Shown piece by piece: positions 25,012-32,974 of a DNA stretch of 64,000 nt. Numbering within the stretch: the stretch's first letter is position 1; each line of letters opens with the position of its first letter. Below the pieces are notes generated by a model. It did no database searches. It saw only the letters and a program-made list of their open reading frames with translations, and was not told where the DNA came from. The position numbers and the translations under genes were made by a program. The DNA is from Bacteroidales bacterium (GTDB lineage: Bacteria; Bacteroidota; Bacteroidia; Bacteroidales; Paludibacteraceae), in assembly GCA_015061115.1 (NCBI GenBank), contig SUXE01000012.1, forward strand, positions 66,939 through 130,938. Direction: 5' to 3'.

Positions 25012-25887
25012 CTATCGTTCTCCCCAAGGCCAAATCATTTGATCTAAAAATTCATCCGCTGAATTCAAACCGACAGCTTGGTCGTCAGCGATAAATAAAT
25101 TGCATTTTTCATTTTCTGTATTTTCATTCGGATAAACGAACGCAAAACTGTCGCGATTATAATCGAGAGCTTTACCAATGTATAATCCGGCTCCGTTTCC
25201 GTCTTTGGCCTGAGCCACGATCACAGCGTCCGACATGCCGACAATTATACGGTTTCTTTGTTCATAGATTCTGTTTCCGTATCCAAATTTGAATCTGTTT
25301 TCTGATATGACGCAAGAAGCTGAATAAATTCGTTTTTCGACGGTGTTTTCATATTTGTGGCCGAATCCATGTGGTAAGACGCAGATTGTGTAGAATCCAA
25401 GTTTTTGAGCGTGCTTGAGAACCATTGCGTCTATACCTGGAGCAATCCCTGATACGATCACCAGATTTTCTTTATATGGGTCGAGATTTTCGAGCATTTC
25501 CTGCACATGCCTCTCTCCTATTTTATCTGCCTTTCTCGACCCCACAATTGACACTGCGTATCTGCGGTTTGCATCCAGATTTCCTTTGTGAAAAACAACC
25601 AGCGGATAGTCTGGACAATTAAGTAATCTAAACGGAAATTCGTTATTTTGAGCGAATGTTGCATCAATGTTATTCTTAGCTATCAATTCGCACTCTATAT
25701 CGGCAAGTTTGATGACATTTTGTAAATGTTGGCGACGGAGGTGTGGATACAATTCCGTCTTTCCAAGATCAAGAAAAACGGCTTCAGCACTACCCTTTTC
25801 TTCCAACATTTTGACTTTCTGATATGCTGTGAACTCATTCATAAAGGAGAGTGCAAGCATATAAAATTCCTCGTCTGTGTAATCCAT
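25012..25887 (-). CDS. dprA: DprA-family DNA-processing protein, short form
   Basis: 291 residues. Weak N-terminal helical part, then the DprA Rossmann fold: YAVSIVGSRKADKIGE, VIVSGIAPGIDAMVLKHA (the SGxAxGID motif), then ENRFKFGYGNRIYEQRNRIIVGMSDAVIVAQA and GAGLYIGKAL. DprA binds single-stranded DNA and loads RecA during natural transformation. This copy ends without the winged-helix domain usual in longer DprA proteins (about 370 residues), so it may be a divergent paralog. It stands alone, and its TAG stop lies inside a heptad array. Confidence 0.82.
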   Translation of the reverse strand: MDYTDEEFYMLALSFMNEFTAYQKVKMLEEKGSAEAVFLDLGKTELYPHLRRQHLQNVIKLADIECELIAKNNIDATFAQNNEFPFRLLNCPDYPLVVFHKGNLDANRRYAVSIVGSRKADKIGERHVQEMLENLDPYKENLVIVSGIAPGIDAMVLKHAQKLGFYTICVLPHGFGHKYENTVEKRIYSASCVISENRFKFGYGNRIYEQRNRIIVGMSDAVIVAQAKDGNGAGLYIGKALDYNRDSFAFVYPNENTENEKCNLFIADDQAVGLNSADEFLDQMIWPWGER

Positions 25888-25968
25888 TTTTGTACTGTTA
25901 TTATTTGGTTATTTTTGAGTTTTATGATTGTATTAAAGAAAAATGTGATTGAATTTATAAATAAAAAG

Positions 25969-27081
25969 CTAGAATATTATTCTTTCTATTAAATTTATTA
26001 TTCCTTCAACAAAAAAGTATGTTGTCAAAAAATAGAATAAACAACGTGGCACAAGATAATCTTTCCAAATTGCCAGATCTTCAAGAGTATAATTATCTTC
26101 CGTTTTTATTATTGAATATTCCTTATATGATGTATAGCTTGTTATTGCTAAAGACAACGCCGTGGTCAATGCGTATATAATATTATCATGAAAACTGAAT
26201 TTTTTGTTAAAACTACATACAAGTAAGTCAATTATGGCAATAACAAAAAAAATAACTGTAAAGCTTTCAATTTTACTTTCTCCTTTTGCTTCGTCCATTT
26301 CCTCTTGGGAATGTCCGAACAGTTCAACATCTCTTTTATGTTTTTCTTGGAATATCTCCATATCTGTTTTTCCTTCGAAATTTTCAAGATGTGTTATTTT
26401 CTTTACTGTTATTCCATCAATCTGGGGTTGGAGAATAGTTTCGATATAATCGCCTTCTTCCCATGTGTAATATTCTTTTTCAGAAATTTCATCAAATATT
26501 TTTTTATTTGTATAATCGTAGAAATGAGCAAAATAAGTGTAGTATTTACCCTTGGAAACTTTCAACTCTATTATTCTAGCGGTATATTTGATTTTATTAT
26601 TCTTAAATATGGTATGACCAAGTATATATACAATTATGCAATGTATTGAATATGTGATTGTATATAAATTGAACGAATTAAATACATGTTCAATCAAGTT
26701 TTCTGCAGAAAGTCCATTAGAGAAAAAAGATTCTTTTATAGCAATGACGGTCGCTATGACAATTAGGCATGTTCCTAGAATAGCAGGAACTTTACTATAA
26801 ATTCTTTCTTCACTAAAATAACTAAAATATATAAAAGATGGATAAGAAATTATACCTGCTATCAAAAGCAGTTCGTTATTACAAAAAATGAATCCATAAT
26901 CATATATTATGAATATGGAGATTAAGAACAAACTTATACTTATGATTTTGGAGTACTTGTCCACCTTTTCCTTATTCTGGACACATTGTTCCTGGATCTT
27001 TTCAAATTTAGAAGATCCAGTATATTCTTCTTCGCTATATTTATTGATAGACTGTTTTTGATTTTCTTCTGATCTTTCCAT
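25969..27081 (-). CDS. Membrane protein of unknown function
   Basis: 370 residues, very AT-rich. A charged cytoplasmic head (1-45) is followed by about four membrane helices (46-165), a soluble beta-type middle domain (RIIELKVSKGKYYTYFAHFYDYTNKKIF, about 168-225) that loosely recalls DUF3592-type proteins, a charged stretch rich in Lys/Glu, and three further helices at the C-terminus. I cannot name its function. It follows the HicB-like gene by 33 bp on the same strand. Base composition below its neighbours could mean transfer. Confidence 0.6.
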   Translation of the reverse strand: MERSEENQKQSINKYSEEEYTGSSKFEKIQEQCVQNKEKVDKYSKIISISLFLISIFIIYDYGFIFCNNELLLIAGIISYPSFIYFSYFSEERIYSKVPAILGTCLIVIATVIAIKESFFSNGLSAENLIEHVFNSFNLYTITYSIHCIIVYILGHTIFKNNKIKYTARIIELKVSKGKYYTYFAHFYDYTNKKIFDEISEKEYYTWEEGDYIETILQPQIDGITVKKITHLENFEGKTDMEIFQEKHKRDVELFGHSQEEMDEAKGESKIESFTVIFFVIAIIDLLVCSFNKKFSFHDNIIYALTTALSLAITSYTSYKEYSIIKTEDNYTLEDLAIWKDYLVPRCLFYFLTTYFFVEGIINLIERIIF

Positions 27082-27114
27082 AGATATTATCTTTAGTATT
27101 TTTTCAGCATTTTT

Positions 27115-27372
27115 TCAAATGTCATCATAGATTGATGTTTTAGGAAATGAGCATAAATCGTATTTATAAACTAACTGAAAATCTCCTTTCAAAATATCAG
27201 GAATTTCAAGATTCATCTCCTTGCTTGTCTCAATATATAAATTAATTGCTTCTTTTATTGATTTTTTAATTTCTCTTATATTCTTGCCTGTTACCGCAAT
27301 TCCGTAAATATCTTTAACGTATGCAGATAAATTATTGTCAGCGAACTCCATGACTATTATTATTTTCTCCAT
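27115..27372 (-). CDS. HicB-like protein (orphan)
   Basis: 85 residues with the HicB fold pattern: a first strand KIIIVMEFADNNLSAYVKDIYGIAVTGKNIREIKKSIKEAINLYIE, matching the truncated RNase-H-like domain of HicB antitoxins. No DNA-binding domain is visible at the short C-terminus and no HicA toxin gene lies on either side. It could be a solitary regulator or the remainder of a toxin-antitoxin pair. It lies 33 bp upstream of the membrane protein, perhaps in one transcript. Confidence 0.65.
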   Translation of the reverse strand: MEKIIIVMEFADNNLSAYVKDIYGIAVTGKNIREIKKSIKEAINLYIETSKEMNLEIPDILKGDFQLVYKYDLCSFPKTSIYDDI

Positions 27373-27545
27373 TGTGCTGTAGTTTTTATGAATTTTATTA
27401 TTTCATTGCTCTTAGAATACTTTGATATGTGCTTTTGGGCGTTCCGCCTTGACAATCATCGTAAAATCAGTCATAAGCGAGGAAAAATACAACAACAGTT
27501 TCTGAGTCTTTGATTAATATATGTTTTTTGTTTATTAAGATCAAT

Positions 27546-27908
27546 TTATGCAATATATTTCGCCAATGCTATTCCAGCAACACAACTCAAGACACAAACT
27601 ATAACACTTGTCGCCGCATATATAACTGCTACTCCCCAATCCCCTTTTTCTATTAATGTCATTGTTTCCAATGAGAAGGTAGAGAAAGTTGTGAATCCGC
27701 CACAAAAACCTACTTTAAGCAGCAGCGACAATCTTTCATCCACTCCTTTTATATCCGCCACACCTGCTATCACTCCGATGATGAATGAACCTACGATGTT
27801 GGCTATCATCGTTTTGAAAGGAAATGCCGTCGACACGGGAAGATAATTCAACGAATATCTCAGCATCGCACCGAGCGCACCTCCAATCGCAACGTAGACA
27901 AAATTCAT
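27546..27908 (-). CDS. crcB: Fluoride ion transporter CrcB/Fluc
   Basis: 120 residues, four membrane helices. Family signatures: start MNFVYVAIGGALGAMLRYSLNY, then ANIVGSFIIGVIAG, KVGFCGGFTTFSTFSLE, and a Gly/Ala-rich last helix. Fluc proteins form dual-topology dimers that export fluoride. The gene starts 5 bp after the stop of the conserved hypothetical gene at 27914-28534 and is probably cotranscribed. I saw no fluoride riboswitch upstream of either gene. Confidence 0.92.
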   Translation of the reverse strand: MNFVYVAIGGALGAMLRYSLNYLPVSTAFPFKTMIANIVGSFIIGVIAGVADIKGVDERLSLLLKVGFCGGFTTFSTFSLETMTLIEKGDWGVAVIYAATSVIVCVLSCVAGIALAKYIA

Positions 27909-27913
27909 TTATA

Positions 27914-28534
27914 TTACTGCTTTACAGTAGTCGCACCTTTGGCAATCATGATGAATGGGAATATAAACTCTACCATCCATGATTGTGTGTATCCAAGTTT
28001 GTTGACATTTGCACGCAGACGTGATGCTGTCTGTGCCGCATCAAGCTTGTCCCAATCGTTTTTCTCCATCAAGTCTCTCACTCCATCCACCACGACTTTT
28101 CTGATCATTCCGTCGAAGTATTTTGGCATCTGAAGTTTCCATCCTAGATGTGTTGTAAGAAGCTGGACGAAATCCTGTACGAATCCCTGGAACACAACAA
28201 AGAAATTGTTGACCTGCTGAAGATTCTTGCAGTTTTTAGTGATTGAACGGTCGATATCCTTGAAGAAACTTTCGCTCAATCCGTAGTTTGCCATAAGCAT
28301 TCTTCTTGCCTCAGCTCTCTCTCCAAGACCAAGTTTTCCGTTCTGAGTTGGCACTTTGCAAGCCACTTTGAAAGCTCTCAAGTCTGGCATCTGATTGATG
28401 TTTGTGATGCCGAAAGTGGCAGCCACGAATGCCTGGATATATACACGGATCAAAGATATGTAGTCTTCCTCATTCTTCTGAATTTCAGCCTGCTTATCTT
28501 CTCCCTTTTTTTTCAAACCGTCTAATAGACCCAT
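27914..28534 (-). CDS. Conserved hypothetical cytoplasmic protein
   Basis: 206 residues, mostly helical, starting MGLLDGLKKKGEDKQAEIQKNEEDYISLIRVYIQAF. There is no signal peptide; hydrophobic stretches near the C-terminus (WMVEFIFPFIMIAKGA) are short. I recognise no domain. It forms a two-gene unit with crcB (5-bp gap). Its codon use is like that of the highly expressed neighbours rather than the AT-rich membrane gene nearby, suggesting a core gene. Confidence 0.65.
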   Translation of the reverse strand: MGLLDGLKKKGEDKQAEIQKNEEDYISLIRVYIQAFVAATFGITNINQMPDLRAFKVACKVPTQNGKLGLGERAEARRMLMANYGLSESFFKDIDRSITKNCKNLQQVNNFFVVFQGFVQDFVQLLTTHLGWKLQMPKYFDGMIRKVVVDGVRDLMEKNDWDKLDAAQTASRLRANVNKLGYTQSWMVEFIFPFIMIAKGATTVKQ

Positions 28535-28542
28535 ATAATATC

Positions 28543-28577
28543 AATTAATAATTATGAATTAAAAATGAAGAATTGAT
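28543..28577. repeat. Heptad array (AATTAAT / AATTATG / AATGAAG)
   Basis: Five 7-bp units between the aspartate kinase terminator and the start of the 206-residue gene. Confidence 0.75.
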
Positions 28578-28607
28578 AAGGAGACGGAATTCCTCCCGTC
28601 TCCTTTA
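28578..28607 (-). terminator. Terminator of the aspartate kinase gene
   Basis: AAGGAGACGG and CCGTCTCCTT form the stem around a short AATTCCTC loop, just downstream of the kinase stop on the minus strand. Confidence 0.87.
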
Positions 28608-28612
28608 TCATC

Positions 28613-29998
28613 TTATTTCTTTACACAAAGAGCGTTGTTAAGAGCGACAACTGCCTTAGAGTAGTCGCCTCTTTCGATAACGAACTGCATATTCACCTGA
28701 CGTAGCGACTGTGCGAAGCAATCGATGTTTACGCCTGAATCAGACAATGCCTGAGCAGCTTTGCAAAGGATTCCTGGGTGAGCGATGTTTGTACCGATGC
28801 AGCAAACGATAGCAGCCTCTTTGACAACAACCTCGTAGCAAACCTCTTGAAGTTCCTTGATAAGGTCCTTGCTCTTCTGCTTGTCCCAAACAACCATAGT
28901 GATGCAGTTGGCGTTTGTCGTCTTCAAGATGTAGCTTACACCATGTTTTGCGAATACCTGCATTACCTTCAAGTCGTAGCCTACCTCACCTACCATCATA
29001 GGGTCGTGAACCTCGATTGCCAATACTTTGTCTGTACCGGAAACGATCTCCACTTTAGTCTCCTTGCTGATGTAGTTCTTAGAGATAAGTGTACCTGGGT
29101 GCTCTGGCTCGAATGTGTTCTTGATACGGATGTTGATGCCTGCAAGCTCAAGCGGTTTTGCAGCCTTAGGGTGGATAGCCTCCATACCTACGTCAGCAAG
29201 CTGGTCTGCCACCATAAAGTTAGTGTTACCCACTACGATGCTGTTCTCTGTACCTACAAGTTTAGGATCTGCGCTAGATAGGTGGAACTCTTTGTGGATA
29301 ATAGCCTCATCAGCCTTCACCTCAACAGCGATCTTAGAGAAAGTGACCTCAGAATAACCACGGTCGAATGCACGCATTATTCCCTCTATACCTTTAGTAT
29401 ATCCTGTAGCGATGCAAAGAGTCTTGCTGAAATCGATGCCAGAGAACTCTTTCTTGATACGCTCGTCAATAGTAAGCGACTCACTGTCGTTGAAACCGCA
29501 AAGGTCGACGAAAGTAGCGTTGATTCCGTTGTTCTGGCAGATGTTTACCGAGTTGAATGCAGAGTGAGCCTCACCGATAGAAGAAAGGATCTCACGAGCA
29601 GCCAAGAAGATGTTAGCCTTGTTGACGTATCCTGAACCAGCCACGTTGTGCATGCTGTAAAGATAGTTCTTTGCCTGCTGGATTCTGTCTTTGATGAATT
29701 TGTCTGCAACCTCCTGATCAAGTTTGATATCAGCGAAACCACGGTTTAGCTGAATAAGTTTGTCGCACAACTCATCAAGAGCGGTGCTGTAATCACCGTC
29801 TTCAACAAACTTGACATAGATACCTGGAGCACCAGTCTTCTTATGTTCAAGCAACCAGTTAGTGACATTGTTGTAAGCAGAAACAACAAAGATTCTGTTG
29901 TACAACTCACTTCCGCTTCTTTTACCTTTGATTATGTTCGCCAAAACGTCCTGAAACTGACTCATGGACGTACCACCAATTTTCTCTACTGTAAGCAT
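28613..29998 (-). CDS. lysC: Aspartate kinase
   Basis: 461 residues from the ATG at 29998. A longer in-frame start at 30028 would fall inside the promoter. The start MLTVEKIGGTSM holds the KxGGTS kinase motif; the catalytic part continues through FSGIDFSKTLCIATGYTKGIEG and EFHLSSADPKLV. C-terminal ACT-type regulatory domains follow (EIVSGTDKVLAIEVHDPMMVGEVGYDLKVMQVFAKHGVSY and IGTNIAHPGILCKAAQALSDSGVNIDCFAQ). It makes aspartyl phosphate, the first step to lysine, threonine and methionine, and ACT domains suggest feedback control. It is not fused to homoserine dehydrogenase. Own promoter and terminator, so monocistronic. Confidence 0.92.
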   Translation of the reverse strand: MLTVEKIGGTSMSQFQDVLANIIKGKRSGSELYNRIFVVSAYNNVTNWLLEHKKTGAPGIYVKFVEDGDYSTALDELCDKLIQLNRGFADIKLDQEVADKFIKDRIQQAKNYLYSMHNVAGSGYVNKANIFLAAREILSSIGEAHSAFNSVNICQNNGINATFVDLCGFNDSESLTIDERIKKEFSGIDFSKTLCIATGYTKGIEGIMRAFDRGYSEVTFSKIAVEVKADEAIIHKEFHLSSADPKLVGTENSIVVGNTNFMVADQLADVGMEAIHPKAAKPLELAGINIRIKNTFEPEHPGTLISKNYISKETKVEIVSGTDKVLAIEVHDPMMVGEVGYDLKVMQVFAKHGVSYILKTTNANCITMVVWDKQKSKDLIKELQEVCYEVVVKEAAIVCCIGTNIAHPGILCKAAQALSDSGVNIDCFAQSLRQVNMQFVIERGDYSKAVVALNNALCVKK

Positions 29999-30025
29999 TT
30001 TTACACAATATATATAATTTGGGTG

Positions 30026-30033
30026 CAAAAGTA
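30026..30033 (-). promoter_or_regulatory. -7 box of the aspartate kinase promoter
   Basis: TACTTTTG on the minus strand. It puts transcription start near 30018, which rules out the longer ORF start at 30028 and supports the ATG at 29998. Confidence 0.65.
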
Positions 30034-30040
30034 ATTAAAA

Positions 30041-30073
30041 ATTCTAAATTCTAAATGCAAAATGCTAAATTAG
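30041..30073. repeat. Heptad array (ATTCTAA / ATGCAAA / ATGCTAA)
   Basis: Four 7-bp units in the divergent region between aspartate kinase and the aminotransferase. Confidence 0.8.
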
Positions 30074-30249
30074 TTGGTGATGGCGGTCGTTTAACCATTT
30101 CTTAGTGATTGAGAAAGTCCAAAATGTAATTTGGGTGTCAAAAATCAAGAAAAAGGCCTGTTTTTTACGCAAAAAGTCAGAAAAAGCAAGAATTTCGGAA
30201 AAAAACGAAAAAAAATGTCAAAATTGTTGTTGCGTAACATAAAAGAGTG

Positions 30250-30257
30250 TAATTTTG
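30250..30257 (+). promoter_or_regulatory. -7 box of the aminotransferase promoter
   Basis: TAATTTTG, matching TAnnTTTG, 44 bp upstream of the ATG at 30302. It lies inside the upstream extension of the ORF and so decides the start. Confidence 0.65.
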
Positions 30258-30301
30258 CAGTCGATAATGTATGTTTATTACACAAATTTAGAAAAAGAAA
30301 A

Positions 30302-31498
30302 ATGAATCAAGTTTCAGATCGTTTGGCAGCAATGTCGCCATCAGCGACTTTAGCTATGTCTCAGAAGAGCAGTGAGTTGAAAGCTCAGGGTGTAGATGTC
30401 ATCAACCTAAGTGTTGGAGAGCCAGATTTCACCACCCCAACCCACATCAAGGAGGCTGCTAAGAAGGCTATCGACGACAATTTTTCTTTTTATTCACCAG
30501 TGACTGGTTACGCTACTCTTCGTAACGCAATCTGCCAGAAGCTTAAGAAAGAGAACAATCTTGAGTTTACTCCAGATCAGATCGTTTGTTCGAACGGTGC
30601 AAAGCAGTCTGTATGTAATGTAATCCTTTCTATCATCAGCAAGGGCGACGAGGTTATCGTTCCAGCTCCATACTGGGTTAGCTACATCGAAATGGTGAAG
30701 TTGGCAGAGGGAACAAATGTAATTGTCGAGGCTGGTCTTGACCAGAACTTCAAGATCACTGCAGAGCAGCTTGAGAAGGCAATCACACCAAAGACAAAGG
30801 CTCTTATCCTTTGTTCTCCATCAAACCCTACTGGCGCAGTATATTCAAAGGCTGAACTTCAGGCTTTGGCTGCTGTTATTGAGAAGCATCCAAATGTGTT
30901 TGTTATCGCTGACGAGATCTACGAGCACATCAACTATGTAGGCAAGCACGAGAGCATCGCTCAGTTTGAGAGCATCCGCGACCGTGTCGTTATCATCAAC
31001 GGTGTATCTAAAGGATACGCTATGACAGGATGGCGTCTTGGTTGGATCGCCGCTCCACTTTGGATCGCAAAGGCTTGTTCAAAGCTACAGGGTCAGTATA
31101 CTTCTGGTCCATGTTCAATCGCACAGAAGGCATCTGAGGCAGCATACCTAGGTGATCAGACATGTGTTGAGACAATGCGTCAGGCATTTGAGAGACGCCG
31201 TGACCTAGTGATCAGCTTGGTTAAGGAGATCAAAGGTTTGAAGGTTACAGTTCCAGAGGGTGCATTCTACGTGTTCCCTGAGTGCAAGAGCTTCTTCGGA
31301 AAGAAGACTCCTAAGGGCGACGTTATCGCAAACGCTAATGATTTGGCTATGTACATCTTGATGGAAGGTCATGTAGCTTGTGTGTCTGGTGACGCATTCG
31401 GTGATAAGAACTGCATCCGTATGTCTTACGCTACATCAGAGGAGAACATCAAGGAGGCATTCCGCAGAATCAAGGAGTGTCTTGATGCAATCAAGTAA
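30302..31498 (+). CDS. PLP-dependent aspartate aminotransferase (class I/II)
   Basis: 398 residues from the ATG at 30302; the in-frame region back to 30131 has biased Lys-rich composition and contains the promoter. Fold type I motifs: NLSVGEPDFTTPTHIKEAA near the start, YSPVTGYATLRNAI, LCSPSNPTGAVYS, IADEIYEHINY, and the PLP-lysine region INGVSKGYAMTGWRLGWIAA. It should interconvert aspartate and oxaloacetate with glutamate/2-oxoglutarate. It is divergent from aspartate kinase; together they cover early aspartate-family metabolism. A strong terminator follows. Confidence 0.93.
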   Translation: MNQVSDRLAAMSPSATLAMSQKSSELKAQGVDVINLSVGEPDFTTPTHIKEAAKKAIDDNFSFYSPVTGYATLRNAICQKLKKENNLEFTPDQIVCSNGAKQSVCNVILSIISKGDEVIVPAPYWVSYIEMVKLAEGTNVIVEAGLDQNFKITAEQLEKAITPKTKALILCSPSNPTGAVYSKAELQALAAVIEKHPNVFVIADEIYEHINYVGKHESIAQFESIRDRVVIINGVSKGYAMTGWRLGWIAAPLWIAKACSKLQGQYTSGPCSIAQKASEAAYLGDQTCVETMRQAFERRRDLVISLVKEIKGLKVTVPEGAFYVFPECKSFFGKKTPKGDVIANANDLAMYILMEGHVACVSGDAFGDKNCIRMSYATSEENIKEAFRRIKECLDAIK

Positions 31499-31519
31499 TT
31501 GATTTTTACAAGATATCGG

Positions 31520-31550
31520 AAGGAGACGTGAATATTCACGTCTCCTTTTT
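31520..31550 (+). terminator. Terminator after the aminotransferase gene
   Basis: AAGGAGACGTGAA and TTCACGTCTCCTT form a near-perfect stem followed by a T run. Confidence 0.92.
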
Positions 31551-31727
31551 AATTTATTTTTCGGGTATCGCAAGCGGATTTTATTTTGGGGAATCTGACT
31601 CCGAAATTTGTATGGTTGGAAAATGAGGATTGCAAATTGCGGAACGCCCTTGCCTTCTCCACTTCCGCAAACCTGTAGTGTGAGCTGAACAATACTCAAT
31701 ATTAATAAATTAAACTGTTTCTATATT

Positions 31728-32861
31728 ATGGAAAACATCTCCTTTTGGCTTTACATGTTAATGTATGTTGTTGTTTTGGGAATAGCCTGGTTCTTGGTTG
31801 GGAAATTCAATCAGGAATATAAATTGTATTGTAAGTTTTCGAAAGGAGATGAGATGCTTAAGTTGATGGCTAAAGACCCTCTTCGTTTCCATAACAGTAT
31901 CGTCTATTTGATGGTTTGTGCCATGCATTCAAATTACTCTTCATTGCAATATGATAAACTGAAAATGATCGTACGTTATATATGTGAGGTCTGTCCCGTC
32001 GTTTATCAGAAAGAGATGTTGGTAAATTTGAAAAAGTTAATCGGAGATGAAGAACTTAGAAATAGGTTTAGTGGAGATAAACCAATTATCAACATTGATT
32101 ATTTTTTGGAAGGAAAGCCAGATTTCATAAAAAAGTTTATTACTGGAAATGTCTTCTCTCTGAATGGAGTTGGTTTGGCGGAGGAAATGTCTAAAATTTT
32201 GACAGAAAAAGATAAAATCTATCTTATGTACCTCCTATTCCGTGTCGCTACAGCCAATGGCAAATTCACAACGACAGGAACAGAATCATCTTTAGTTGTG
32301 ATGAACAACTTGTGTGTGAATGGTTTAGGGATAGATAAAGGAAAATTAGATCTTTTGATTCAACACTACACAAATAATAATATTCAAGGATGGTACGACG
32401 AACAATTTGGAAATACAGGAGGTCTTTATCCATTGTTTTACGACCAAATGGGAGATATTTTCCGTACTGAAGACAAATCTTTTGCGTTTGTGGATCAAGT
32501 GAAAGATACTGCAATGACGACGTCGGTTTATTTATTAATTTTATTAATTTTTATTCTGAATTTCATAATGTATATTGTGATTTTAGTTTGGGAACATTCT
32601 ACAATGTTTGGCAATGGTCATTGGTGGTTGTTTTATTTAGGAATTATATCTTATATTTTTCTTCTTTGTTTTATTGGACAAGGATATAATCATAAATTTG
32701 AATCTGCACAATATTATCTTTTAAGAACAATAAAAGAAAATAAGTGGCAGATAAGAAATCTAATCATTTGTTCTGTATATTCTCTATTTATCACATTTTC
32801 CATTCTTTGGTGCGTGTCGTATTTATTATTCTTGGACGGATATAAATTATGGTGGATATGA
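31728..32861 (+). CDS. TerB-like membrane protein, paralog A (short form)
   Basis: 377 residues. An N-terminal membrane helix (about 4-24) is followed by a cytoplasmic helical domain with FHNSIVYLMVCAMHSNYSSLQYDKLKMIVRYICEV and IYLMYLLFRVATANGKFTTTGTESSLVVMNNLCVNGLGID, a layout resembling TerB-type repeats. Three membrane helices follow at about 265-290, 305-325 and 345-370. It lacks the C-terminal extracytoplasmic part present in the two following paralogs. No catalytic motif is seen. It is the first of three tandem homologous genes; function unknown. Confidence 0.68.
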   Translation: MENISFWLYMLMYVVVLGIAWFLVGKFNQEYKLYCKFSKGDEMLKLMAKDPLRFHNSIVYLMVCAMHSNYSSLQYDKLKMIVRYICEVCPVVYQKEMLVNLKKLIGDEELRNRFSGDKPIINIDYFLEGKPDFIKKFITGNVFSLNGVGLAEEMSKILTEKDKIYLMYLLFRVATANGKFTTTGTESSLVVMNNLCVNGLGIDKGKLDLLIQHYTNNNIQGWYDEQFGNTGGLYPLFYDQMGDIFRTEDKSFAFVDQVKDTAMTTSVYLLILLIFILNFIMYIVILVWEHSTMFGNGHWWLFYLGIISYIFLLCFIGQGYNHKFESAQYYLLRTIKENKWQIRNLIICSVYSLFITFSILWCVSYLLFLDGYKLWWI

Positions 32862-32914
32862 TACAGAATGGCGAATTTATCGTCGTATTGTGGGGATGTT
32901 TGTGTGATATTTAG

Positions 32915-32922
32915 TAAATTTG
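32915..32922 (+). promoter_or_regulatory. -7 box upstream of TerB-like paralog B
   Basis: TAAATTTG in an AGTAAATTTG context, 52 bp before the ATG. Paralog C has the same AGTAAATTTG context at 34557-34564, so each gene probably kept its own promoter when duplicated. Confidence 0.55.
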
Positions 32923-32974
32923 CTTTGATATAGATGCAGAATATGTGTCTTTCTGATTTAATCATATTTTTATT

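Noticed and set aside
27373-27545. Hidden HicA toxin gene next to the HicB-like gene
   Set aside because: No open frame with the HicA pattern could be found in either strand of this 173-bp gap.
28535-28612. Fluoride riboswitch upstream of the crcB operon
   Set aside because: The stretch is filled by a heptad array and the kinase terminator; I see no conserved riboswitch core.
30131-30301. N-terminal extension of the aminotransferase
   Set aside because: The stretch is Lys/Phe-biased, contains the TAATTTTG promoter box, and is not part of the enzyme fold.
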